NCBI RefSeq assembly: GCF_002217475.1
Contig: NZ_MUHH01000017.1
Coordinates: forward strand, 360,991 to 424,990
Source: Flavobacterium tructae
GTDB lineage: Bacteria > Bacteroidota > Bacteroidia > Flavobacteriales > Flavobacteriaceae
Direction of reading: 5' to 3'
DNA length: 64,000 nucleotides
Made by a program: the position numbers and the translations under genes
Shown here: positions 25,116 to 35,377 of the stretch, piece by piece
Layout: every line of letters starts with the position of its first letter
Position numbering within the stretch: position 1 is the first letter of the stretch
Notes under the pieces: model-generated
Told to the model about the DNA's origin: nothing
Seen by the model: the letters and a program-made list of their open reading frames with translations, nothing else
Databases searched by the model: none

Positions 25116-25162
25116 GGCGCAAAGTTTTAGGCAAGGTGGACAAGGAATTTATTAAAAATTAA

Positions 25163-25230
25163 ATAGCCACGAATTCACGAATTTTGTTTCTCAAAGATTG
25201 TCAAAAAATAATTTGTGAATTCGTGACTAA
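25163..25230. repeat. Hairpin repeat with cacgaattcac arms
   Basis: Long, nearly perfect inverted repeat (arms around cacgaattcacgaatt and aatttgtgaattcgtg). It ends just before the stop codon of the GH13 gene and could help end that transcript. Confidence 0.78.
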
Positions 25231-25237
25231 TAAAATT

Positions 25238-27097
25238 CTATTCCAATTCTAAAACCAAAGCGGATTTTGGCTCCAAAGTAATTTCAGATGTTAAATCGAA
25301 TGTTTTTCCGGTGATCACATCTTTACCTGTTTTAAAATTTTTGATGTTTTCTTTAAAACGATTTGTTTTTACAACTTGCTCTTTTGTATTGTTATTGAAA
25401 ACAACCATTACAGTTTTAGCATCTGTATATCTGAAATAAACATAAGTGTTGTTTTCCGGAATGTAATGTGTCATCTTTCCGAAATGAACAGCTTCGTTTG
25501 ATTTTCTCCAGTTGAATAGTTTAGAGGTGAAATCAAAGTAAGCAGCCTGCTCAGCTGTTCTGCCTTCTTTGGTGAAAGCATTGTTTTTATCACCGGCCCA
25601 TCCGCCAGGGAAATCCTGACGAATGTCGGCATCTCCTTTGCTTTTGTCACCGCCCATTCCAATTTCTGAACCGTAATATACTTGCGGAATTCCACGTATT
25701 GTAGCCAATAAAGTCATTGTTAGTTTATATTTTGCTAAATCATATTTAAAATTATGATTGATACGGTCAGTGTCATGATTCTCGGCAAAAACTAAAATAT
25801 TATTGGTGTTGGGATACAAATAATCCATTGCAAAATTGTTGTAGAATTTAATCAGTCCATTATCCCAACTTGGTTCATTTTCGTTGAAAGCTGAACTAAT
25901 TTGGCTTTGAAGTGTAAAATCCATCACACTAGGCAGATTGGAATTGTAATTTTCGATCGCACCAATTTTACTGTCTTTTTGCCAATAGGCTAAATTCGCC
26001 TGATTGTGCATCCATATTTCTCCAACGATATTGAAATTAGGATATTCGTTCGTAACTGCTTTTGCCCAATTGGCCATTGCAGTTTGATCAGAGTAATTGT
26101 AAGTGTCAACTCTAAATCCGTCAAGATTGGCATATTCAATCCACCAGATCGCATTTTGAGTCAGGTATTTGGCAACCAAAGGATTTCTAAGGTTTAAGTC
26201 GGGCATTGAAGGCACAAACCAGCCGTCAACACAAACTTCCTGATCTATTTTTGAAGCGTGAATATCGGTAATTACTTCACGACGGTGGTGCGTTTGCGTA
26301 AAAGTTTCAAATTGATTGAACCATGTTTTGGTCGGAATATCTTTCATCATCCAATGGGTAATTCCCCAGTGATTGGTCACATAATCCATAACCAGTTTCA
26401 TGTTTTTTTTATGCATTTCTGCAGACAGGCGAACATAATCTTCATTCGTTCCGTAACGCGGATCTATTTTGTACACGTCTGATTGTGCATAAGTATGGTA
26501 CGAGTGCTGTTTGTCGTTGTCTTCACAAAGGGGCGTATTCCAAATAGTGGTTGCACCAAGAGATGAAATATAATCCAGATTTTTAATGATTCCTTCGATG
26601 TCTCCACCGTGACGGCCACTTGGATCCTGACGGTTCCCTTTTTCGGTTAAAGCGGTATTACTGTCGTTCTTCGGATTTCCGTTGGCAAAACGATCCGGCA
26701 TGATGAGGTACATTACATCCGATGCGTCATAGCTTTTTCGATCTGCCGAGTTGGCTCTTCTTCCTTTAAGTGTGTATTTTTGAGTAAAAGCAACTTTGTT
26801 TTTGATTTTGAAGGAGAAAACCAAGTCAGAAGCTTTTACATCTTTAGTATCAATGGTTACAAAAAGATAATTTGGGTTTTCGGTTTTCTCTACATTTTTG
26901 ATCGTCACATTATTAGATACGGAAGCTTCGTATTGTGAAATGTTTTTTCCGTAGAACATAATCTGCAATTCCGGGTTTTTCATCCCTGCGTACCAAAAAG
27001 GAGGTTCTGTTTTTTGGATTTGCGCTTTCGCGGAAGCGGAAAACAGCAAAATTATTAGAACTAATTTATAGATAAGTGATGTTTTTTTGTTTTTCAT
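25238..27097 (-). CDS. GH13 cyclomaltodextrinase/neopullulanase-like amylase (SusA type)
   Basis: 619 residues with a signal peptide (about 1-25, SASAKAQ), an N-terminal cyclomaltodextrinase-type beta domain (about 30-125), the GH13 barrel and a C-terminal beta domain. Catalytic residues: Asp331 (DGFRVDTYN, nucleophile), Glu360 (NIVGEIWMHN, acid/base) and Asp442 (FAENHDTDR, stabiliser). It should cut alpha-1,4 links in maltodextrins, pullulan or cyclodextrins in the periplasm, producing short products for the GH97 and transport steps. A terminator sits between it and the upstream GH97 gene, so it probably has its own promoter. Confidence 0.93.
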   Translation of the reverse strand: MKNKKTSLIYKLVLIILLFSASAKAQIQKTEPPFWYAGMKNPELQIMFYGKNISQYEASVSNNVTIKNVEKTENPNYLFVTIDTKDVKASDLVFSFKIKNKVAFTQKYTLKGRRANSADRKSYDASDVMYLIMPDRFANGNPKNDSNTALTEKGNRQDPSGRHGGDIEGIIKNLDYISSLGATTIWNTPLCEDNDKQHSYHTYAQSDVYKIDPRYGTNEDYVRLSAEMHKKNMKLVMDYVTNHWGITHWMMKDIPTKTWFNQFETFTQTHHRREVITDIHASKIDQEVCVDGWFVPSMPDLNLRNPLVAKYLTQNAIWWIEYANLDGFRVDTYNYSDQTAMANWAKAVTNEYPNFNIVGEIWMHNQANLAYWQKDSKIGAIENYNSNLPSVMDFTLQSQISSAFNENEPSWDNGLIKFYNNFAMDYLYPNTNNILVFAENHDTDRINHNFKYDLAKYKLTMTLLATIRGIPQVYYGSEIGMGGDKSKGDADIRQDFPGGWAGDKNNAFTKEGRTAEQAAYFDFTSKLFNWRKSNEAVHFGKMTHYIPENNTYVYFRYTDAKTVMVVFNNNTKEQVVKTNRFKENIKNFKTGKDVITGKTFDLTSEITLEPKSALVLELE

Positions 27098-27116
27098 AGT
27101 AATAGGTAGTTATTCT

Positions 27117-27203
27117 CAGTGTTAGTCGAACAATTTTCAATGTCAGTTCGAGTGATTTTCGGTGTCAGTTCAAGTGATTTTCAGTGTCCGTTCGAGCGGA
27201 GTC
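27117..27203. repeat. Four tandem 21-22-nt repeat units upstream of the GH13 gene
   Basis: Units start at 27117, 27138, 27160 and 27182 and share the pattern cagtgtcagttcgagtgatttt with changes. The last unit continues into ttcgagcggagtcg, the core also found inside hemW. The array lies in the promoter region of the GH13 gene. No unique spacers separate the units, so it is not a CRISPR. Confidence 0.8.
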
Positions 27204-27244
27204 GAGATGAGACAATTCGTTCGATGTAACAAAAAGATGTTGAT

Positions 27245-27285
27245 TAAAAAAAAGACAAGCAATCTTGGGGAAATTACTTGTCTTT
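27245..27285 (-). terminator. Intrinsic terminator after the GH97 gene
   Basis: Arms aaagacaag (27251-27259) and cttgtcttt (27277-27285), followed on the minus strand by a T-run (27245-27250). It lies 8 bases past the GH97 stop and separates that operon from the GH13 gene. Confidence 0.85.
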
Positions 27286-27292
27286 GAAAAAA

Positions 27293-29419
<2,127 letters not shown>

Positions 29420-29433
29420 TTAAGTGTGTTGTA

Positions 29434-31737
29434 TTAATTGGTTTGAAACAATTTTTCTGCGGTTACCGGATTTCCATTCACTACAAGGGTTAAATCCTGA
29501 TCACTGTCTACCGTAAAAGTTGTTTCGTTATGATTTACAGCTACCTTTAAAATTTGATTTCTGAAATTAATTTTAAAAGAATAACCGTTCCATTCTTTTG
29601 GGATTTTTGGAGAAAAATGAAGCTGATCGTTTTTCACACGCATTCCTCCAAAACCTTCTACGATACTCATCCAAGTTCCGGCCATTGAGGTAATATGACA
29701 GCCTTCTTCAACTTCTTTGTTGTAATCATCGAGATCCAAACGAGAGGTTCTTAAATAGAAGGTATAAGCCATGTCCATTTTGTCTAAAACAGCCGCCTGA
29801 ATAGAGTGTACGCATGGCGACAACGAACTTTCATGAACCGTAAAAGATTCGTAAAACTCAAAATTACGTTTTAATTCTTCTTTAGAAAAGTGATCTTCAA
29901 AGAAATAGAAACATTGTAAAACGTCGGCTTGTTTGATGTAAGGGGAACGCAATACACGATCCCAGGACCACTTTTGATTGATAGGACGCTGAGAACGGTC
30001 TAAGTCTTTTACAGGAATTAATTCTTTGTCTAAGAACCCGTCTTGCTGCAGGTAGATGCCTAATTCTTCTGAAGTTGGGAAATACATATTATCAGCAACT
30101 TTTTTCCATTCCAGAATTTCAGCAGGAGAAAGAGCTACTTTTTCCATAATTCGCTGATGATCTGCAGGATATTCGGCAGCCACTTTGTTAATTTGTTCTT
30201 CGGCATAATCAATACACCATTTTGCAGTATAATTGGTATAGAAATTATTGTTGATATTGTTTTCGTATTCATTTGGACCTGTAACGCCCAGAATCACATA
30301 TTGATTTTTGGCTTTAGAGAAAGAAGCTCTTTGGTGCCAGAAGCGTGCAATCCCGATAAGTACTTCTAAACCTTTTTCGGGAATATAAGAGTAGTCTCCG
30401 GTAAAACGGTGGTAGTTGTAAATCGCAAAAGCGATAGCTCCGTTTCTGTGGATTTCCTCGTGTGTGATTTCCCATTCGTTGTGGCATTCTTCACCGTTCA
30501 TGGTTACCATTGGATACAAAGCGGCACCGTTTTTAAAACCTAAATTGTCTTTGGCGTTTTCAATTGCCTTGTCCAATTGGTTGAAACGGTAGGTCAGTAA
30601 ATTGCGGGCAACCTGCTGATCTTTAGTGGCCATGTAAAACGGAATGCAATAAGCCTCAGTATCCCAATAGGTAGATCCGCCATATTTTTCTCCGGTGAAA
30701 CCTTTAGGTCCAATATTCAAACGGCTGTCTTTCCCTAAGTAAGTCTGATTTAACTGAAAAATATTAAAACGGATTCCCTGTTGTGCTTTTACGTCTCCGT
30801 CAATGGTAATGTCTGACATTTCCCAGATTTTACTCCAGGCATTGATTTGATTCTGAAGTAAAGTTTCATAACCAAGAGCAACGGCTGTTTTAATGCATTT
30901 TTCGGCTGCAGTTAAAGTATTCTCATGATTTAAAGAAACCGTATATCCACCAATTTTTTGGATCGATGAGGTTTGCCCTTTTGCGATAATGGTACCGTAA
31001 GTAAACTGAATTTTATCTGCAGTTGAATCGATTGTTGAAGGCGAAATGTTTACATTTTCTCCGTTTGCAAAAATCGTATTGTGCATAAAAGTGGTTACTT
31101 TAAAATGCGTTTTAAAAGTCTGCGCCGTTACAAAAGCTTCATTTGCTGCTTTTTTAACTTCAAGAGGTTCCCAGAATTTTTCGTCCCAGTTGGCATCTTC
31201 ATTGGTAACTCCTGCATCAATATAAGGTTTGTAAACAATTTTGGCATCCTTGTTCAAAGGAGTGATTTCGTACTTAATGATTCCGGTTTCATCCAGATCT
31301 AAAGAAAGAAAACGACGAATGTTTACGGCAATTTCGGTTCCGTTTTTTAAAGTAGCTTCAAAAGAACGATTGTACCAGCCTTCTTTCATATTTAATTCTC
31401 TGCGAAAATTTTTCACAGCAGTACAATGGTGCAAATCCAGGTTTTCTTCGTTGATTTGAATGTCAATTCCAATCCAGTTTGGAGCGTTTAATACTTTGGC
31501 GAAGTATTTAGGGTATCCGTTTTTCCACCAGCCTACTTTTGTTTTGTCCGGATAATAGATTCCCGCGATGTAGCTTCCCTGAAAAGTCTCACCCGAATAG
31601 GTTTCTTCAAAATTGGCACGCTGACCCATAGCACCGTTTCCGATGCTAAAAAGACTTTCTGATGATTTTACTCTTTCAGCGTCAAAGCCTTCTTCGATGA
31701 TGGACCAATTGTCTGGTTTAATGTAATCTTGATTCAT
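29434..31737 (-). CDS. GH65 family phosphorylase (maltose phosphorylase-like)
   Basis: 767 residues without a signal peptide, so cytoplasmic. The GH65 layout is clear: an N-terminal beta-sandwich, a helical (alpha/alpha)6 barrel with the general acid Glu490 in VTGPNEYENN, KYGGSTYWDTEAYCIPFYM before it, and a C-terminal beta sheet. The enzyme splits maltose with phosphate to glucose and beta-glucose 1-phosphate. The adjacent beta-phosphoglucomutase gene supports this reaction over trehalose or kojibiose phosphorolysis, though substrate cannot be proven from sequence. Confidence 0.93.
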   Translation of the reverse strand: MNQDYIKPDNWSIIEEGFDAERVKSSESLFSIGNGAMGQRANFEETYSGETFQGSYIAGIYYPDKTKVGWWKNGYPKYFAKVLNAPNWIGIDIQINEENLDLHHCTAVKNFRRELNMKEGWYNRSFEATLKNGTEIAVNIRRFLSLDLDETGIIKYEITPLNKDAKIVYKPYIDAGVTNEDANWDEKFWEPLEVKKAANEAFVTAQTFKTHFKVTTFMHNTIFANGENVNISPSTIDSTADKIQFTYGTIIAKGQTSSIQKIGGYTVSLNHENTLTAAEKCIKTAVALGYETLLQNQINAWSKIWEMSDITIDGDVKAQQGIRFNIFQLNQTYLGKDSRLNIGPKGFTGEKYGGSTYWDTEAYCIPFYMATKDQQVARNLLTYRFNQLDKAIENAKDNLGFKNGAALYPMVTMNGEECHNEWEITHEEIHRNGAIAFAIYNYHRFTGDYSYIPEKGLEVLIGIARFWHQRASFSKAKNQYVILGVTGPNEYENNINNNFYTNYTAKWCIDYAEEQINKVAAEYPADHQRIMEKVALSPAEILEWKKVADNMYFPTSEELGIYLQQDGFLDKELIPVKDLDRSQRPINQKWSWDRVLRSPYIKQADVLQCFYFFEDHFSKEELKRNFEFYESFTVHESSLSPCVHSIQAAVLDKMDMAYTFYLRTSRLDLDDYNKEVEEGCHITSMAGTWMSIVEGFGGMRVKNDQLHFSPKIPKEWNGYSFKINFRNQILKVAVNHNETTFTVDSDQDLTLVVNGNPVTAEKLFQTN

Positions 31738-31754
31738 TTTTGCGATTGATTGAT

Positions 31755-32414
31755 TTATTTTGCGATTAATGATTTGATGAATTGAATATCCATTGAGGTA
31801 AAATCCTCAAAGACATAGTGTGCTTCGTGTAGAATTGTTTTGGAACCGATTCCGATACTGGTCATTTTTCCAATATTGGCGGCCTGAACTCCGGCAACTG
31901 AATCTTCAAAAACAAAGGAATTTTCAGGGCTAATCTGTAACAATTGAGCTGCTTTTAGGAAAACTTCAGGGTCCGGTTTGGCATTGGTAACGTCGTTTCC
32001 GTCAACAATAACATCGAAGTACGAAAGTATTCCGGTTTTCTCCAGAATCGGGCGTGCATTTTTACTGGCAGAACCCAATGCAATTCCCTGATTTTGTTCT
32101 TTTAAAAATTGAAGAATTTTAAAAACTCCGGGAAGAATTTCGCTTTCATTCATGTCAACCAAATAAGACAAGTAGTCTTCGTTTTTTTGAATGAGCCATT
32201 TGTCTTTGTCTTCCTGAGAAGCGGGAACGTTTCCTAATTCTAGGATTATGTCTAACGAACGCACGCGGCTTACTCCTTTAAGTAATTCGTTGTGTTCGTG
32301 TGTAAAATTTATATTTAAGGCCTTTGCAATTTTTTGCCAGGCTAAAAAGTGGTATTTAGCGGTATCAACGATCACTCCATCAAGATCGAAGATGAATGCT
32401 TTTTTATTATTCAT
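31755..32414 (-). CDS. pgmB: Beta-phosphoglucomutase, HAD family
   Basis: 219 residues from the ATG at 32414; a start three codons upstream is possible. The HAD nucleophile motif AFIFDLDGVIVDTA holds Asp10 and Asp12; GSASKNARPIL and KPDPEVFLKAA carry the second and third motifs, and EDSVAGVQAA the fourth. It converts beta-glucose 1-phosphate to glucose 6-phosphate and completes the maltose phosphorylase route. It lies between GH65 (18 bases downstream) and the MFS gene, which it overlaps by 8 bases. Confidence 0.95.
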   Translation of the reverse strand: MNNKKAFIFDLDGVIVDTAKYHFLAWQKIAKALNINFTHEHNELLKGVSRVRSLDIILELGNVPASQEDKDKWLIQKNEDYLSYLVDMNESEILPGVFKILQFLKEQNQGIALGSASKNARPILEKTGILSYFDVIVDGNDVTNAKPDPEVFLKAAQLLQISPENSFVFEDSVAGVQAANIGKMTSIGIGSKTILHEAHYVFEDFTSMDIQFIKSLIAK

Positions 32415-33927
32415 GAATTTCAATTTTAGTTCTGCTATTTACTCTAAGGGTAAGTAATCCGGCAAATATCATAGATACACCTCCAATAATTAAGGCGTAG
32501 ATAGGTTCGTTGTGAAAGAATTGTTTAATGACAAATCCTAAGATTGTGGCAGCTACAATTTGTGGTATGACTACAAAGAAGTTGAAAACTCCCATATAAT
32601 AACCCATTTTTGCTGCCGGTAAAGCTCCGGATAGCATGGCATAAGGCATTGAAAGTATACTTGCCCACGCGATACCCACTCCCAACATTGGTAGGATCAG
32701 CATTTGTTTGTCGCCAATAAAATAAATGGAGATTAAACCAACACCTCCGGTACATAAGGCCAATAAATGTGTTGCTCTAACGCCTACTTTTTTTGCAATA
32801 ACCGGCAATAAAAAAGCAACTGCTGCAGCCACTCCGTTGTAAACTGTGAACAAAACTGAAACCCAGTCGGCGGCATCATTGTAAATTTTAGAAGTAGTGT
32901 CTGTAGTACCAAAAATATGTTGTGTAACCGCTTGTGTCGTATAAATCCACATTGAGAATAAGGCAAACCAAGAGAAGAACTGCACCCAGGCCAGTTTTTT
33001 CATCGTGACAGGCATGTTCAATAGATCGGTCATGATGATCGTAAAACCATTTTGAACTTTAGAAGTTCTTAATTGTGAAGCAATCATGAATAGAACACCC
33101 ATGAAAACCAATCCGATAAACAGTATGTATAGTTCTTTAGCCAGACTGTTCTCGAAAATTAAAAAGGAAACCAGAGCTCCGACTACCGCCAATAGTAATC
33201 CTAAAAAGAATTGTCTTTTGATGTTACCTTGAGATTCTGTTTCCGGATTGAGAATAAGATCTTCCTTGTCTTTTTTGCTTTGAACTTCAAAAGCATGGAG
33301 TTCTTCGGGTGTATATTCTGTTGTTTTAAAAACAGTCCATAAAACAGAAAGCAGGAAAACAATTCCGCCAATATAAAAGGACCATTTAACAGAGTCCGGT
33401 ATAATTCCTTCCGGAGCCGTATTGCTTACATCGAAAACATTGGTAAAAAGATAGGGTAAAACCGAACCTACAACCGCACCGGTTCCAATAAAGAAACTTT
33501 GCATGGCAAAACCTAAAGTACGCTGCTTTTCAGGTAAGTTATCTCCAACAAAAGCGCGAAAAGGTTCCATTGAAACATTTATCGACGCGTCCATAATCCA
33601 TAACGTACCGGCAGCTATCCATAAAGTTGGAGAGTTGGGCATGATGAATAAGGCAACAGACGACAAGATGGCTCCAATTAGAAAATAGGGGCGTCGTCGG
33701 CCCAAACGAGTCCAGGTTCTATCGCTAAAATAACCAATTACGGGTTGGATAATTAATCCTGAAACCGGAGCCGCAATCCATAAAATTGGAATTTCGTCAA
33801 TTTTGGCACCCAGAGTTTCAAAAATTCTTGAAGTATTTGCATTTTGCAGTGCAAAACCAAACTGTATTCCCAAGAAACCGAAACTCATGTTCCAAATTTC
33901 CCAGAAACTTAATTTACGCTTTTCCAT
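32407..33927 (-). CDS. MFS sugar transporter (maltose/maltodextrin, SLC45/GPH-like)
   Basis: 506 residues with 12 membrane helices. WNMSFGFLGIQFGFALQNANTSRIFETLGA (shortened), QPVIGYFSDRTWTRLGRRRPY (the conserved loop after helix 2) and the later MPYAMLSGALPAAKMG are typical of the sucrose/maltose-type MFS proteins seen next to maltose genes in Flavobacteriia. It probably brings maltose into the cytoplasm for GH65. It heads the operon MFS-pgmB-GH65-GH97. An inverted repeat (33954-33972) lies just upstream. Confidence 0.9.
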   Translation of the reverse strand: MEKRKLSFWEIWNMSFGFLGIQFGFALQNANTSRIFETLGAKIDEIPILWIAAPVSGLIIQPVIGYFSDRTWTRLGRRRPYFLIGAILSSVALFIMPNSPTLWIAAGTLWIMDASINVSMEPFRAFVGDNLPEKQRTLGFAMQSFFIGTGAVVGSVLPYLFTNVFDVSNTAPEGIIPDSVKWSFYIGGIVFLLSVLWTVFKTTEYTPEELHAFEVQSKKDKEDLILNPETESQGNIKRQFFLGLLLAVVGALVSFLIFENSLAKELYILFIGLVFMGVLFMIASQLRTSKVQNGFTIIMTDLLNMPVTMKKLAWVQFFSWFALFSMWIYTTQAVTQHIFGTTDTTSKIYNDAADWVSVLFTVYNGVAAAVAFLLPVIAKKVGVRATHLLALCTGGVGLISIYFIGDKQMLILPMLGVGIAWASILSMPYAMLSGALPAAKMGYYMGVFNFFVVIPQIVAATILGFVIKQFFHNEPIYALIIGGVSMIFAGLLTLRVNSRTKIEIHE

Positions 33928-33953
33928 TATCGTAATTAAAGAATTAATTAGAC

Positions 33954-33972
33954 GATAAGCGCTTTGCTTATC
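33954..33972. promoter_or_regulatory. Inverted repeat upstream of the MFS-pgmB-GH65-GH97 operon
   Basis: Perfect 7-bp arms gataagc / gcttatc around a 5-nt centre, 27 bases upstream of the MFS start. It may be an operator or an mRNA 5' structure; its half-site differs from the palindrome before susC. Confidence 0.45.
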
Positions 33973-34108
33973 AAAACTTACTTATTATTTTCGAAGTAAA
34001 AGTAAAAGCTTTGAGCAGGCGTAAAAGTATTAATTATTTTTTTAAATACGCTAACAAAAAAGTCATAAATGTTATTTGTGACTTTAGAAAATCTTGATTT
34101 TTAGGTTT

Positions 34109-35140
34109 TTAGTCAGTAGATTCTCTTTTTATCAGATGGGTTTCAATAACTTCTGTGGTGTAATTTTCGTTCTCTTCTTCATCGTCCTCATGTTCCGCTT
34201 CGAGTCTTTCGATCAGCATTTTAGCGGCTTTATTCCCCATTTTTTCACCACTCTGGCTTACGGTGGTGATGCTTGGAGTAGAGTATTTAGAAATAATCCC
34301 GTCAGTAAAGGCAATTACAGCGATATCTTCGGGAACTTTGAGGCCCATTTTGCTTGCGGTTTTGATAATGGTTACCGCAAAAAGCTCATTTACGGCAAAA
34401 ACAGCATCAAACGCACGGTCATGCAATAACTGACTGATGGTGATTTCGCAAGTGTCTACATCTTCGATTTTTATGATTAAATCTTCATTAAAAGGCAATC
34501 CATTATCGAGAAGTGCTTTTTCGTAACCGTCGGTTCTGAGTTTTCCCACACTTACATAATCTACGGTAGTGACCAGCGCGATTTTTTTGCGGCCGTTGTC
34601 AATCAGACTCTGAACGGCTTCATAAGCAGCTGCTTTGTCATCAATAATGACTTTGTCGCATAAAATATCATTGGTGACACGGTCGAACATAACTACCGGC
34701 ATTCCCTGATTGATAACCTCGGTAATGTGGTGAAAATCACCTTTGTATTGTGTTTCTTTAGAGAGTGACATGATAAAGCCATCGATACTTCCGTTGGCTA
34801 ACATTTCCATATTTAAAACTTCTTTATCGAAAGAATCGTCAGACAAACAGATCACAACGCTGTAGCCATTTTCATTGGCAACCTGTTCAATTCCGTTGAT
34901 CACGGTAGAGAAAAAATGATGTACAATTTCCGGAATGATAATACCAATACTTTTGGTTTTTCGATTTTTTAAACTAAGGGCAATATTGTTGGGCTTGTAG
35001 TTGTAAAACTTTGCAAATGCCTGCACTTTTGCGCGCGTTTCTTCTCCTATTTCCTGACTGTCTCTTAGTGATTTTGAGACCGTTGAAATAGAGACGTCAA
35101 GTTCCTTTGCGATCTGCTTTAGGGTTATTTTACGTTTCAT
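34109..35140 (-). CDS. LacI-family transcriptional regulator
   Basis: 343 residues. The N-terminal helix-turn-helix with hinge (about 4-60, ITLKQIAKELDVSISTVSKS) is followed by a periplasmic-binding-protein-like sensor domain (SIGIIIPEIVHHFFSTVING, PEDIAVIAFTDGIIS) and an acidic tail. It most likely senses maltose or a maltodextrin and controls this locus. It lies between the two divergent halves of the locus, ideal for controlling both. The palindrome at 35275-35286 is the best candidate binding site. Confidence 0.94.
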   Translation of the reverse strand: MKRKITLKQIAKELDVSISTVSKSLRDSQEIGEETRAKVQAFAKFYNYKPNNIALSLKNRKTKSIGIIIPEIVHHFFSTVINGIEQVANENGYSVVICLSDDSFDKEVLNMEMLANGSIDGFIMSLSKETQYKGDFHHITEVINQGMPVVMFDRVTNDILCDKVIIDDKAAAYEAVQSLIDNGRKKIALVTTVDYVSVGKLRTDGYEKALLDNGLPFNEDLIIKIEDVDTCEITISQLLHDRAFDAVFAVNELFAVTIIKTASKMGLKVPEDIAVIAFTDGIISKYSTPSITTVSQSGEKMGNKAAKMLIERLEAEHEDDEEENENYTTEVIETHLIKRESTD

Positions 35141-35249
35141 AGTTGTTATTTGAAAAAAATCTAATTGTTAATAAAGGTATCTTTTATTTCTAAAATCGAC
35201 AATTTTTGACTTAAAAGATTACAAAAAAAAGAAAGTTTTCAACACTACC

Positions 35250-35259
35250 ACGTTTTCGT
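35250..35259. promoter_or_regulatory. Secondary candidate operator half-site pair
   Basis: The short palindrome acgttttcgt lies 16 bases left of the main ccaaccggttgg site, in the gap between the LacI-type gene and susC. Its symmetry is suggestive but short. Confidence 0.35.
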
Positions 35260-35274
35260 AAACCAATAAAAAAG

Positions 35275-35286
35275 CCAACCGGTTGG
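35275..35286. promoter_or_regulatory. Candidate LacI-type operator before susC
   Basis: Perfect 12-bp palindrome ccaaccggttgg with a central CG, the symmetry LacI-family proteins prefer. Its right half contains the TTG of the susC promoter's -33 element (35283-35285), so a bound regulator would block RNA polymerase. Confidence 0.7.
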
Positions 35287-35311
35287 TCATGTTAATTAAT
35301 TCCTAATTTTG
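35283..35311 (+). promoter_or_regulatory. Promoter of the susC operon
   Basis: TTG at 35283-35285 and TAATTTTG at 35304-35311 with an 18-nt spacer fit the Bacteroidota consensus. The ATG of susC is 66 bases further on, leaving an A-rich leader. Confidence 0.75.
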
Positions 35312-35377
35312 AAATTCGAAGTAAAATTAAAAACTTAACTAACAATCAAAAACTCAAACTAAATTTAAACAAAAAGT

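Noticed and set aside
27117..27203. Possible CRISPR array
   Set aside because: Repeat units follow each other directly without unique spacers, the copies are imperfect and no cas gene is present.
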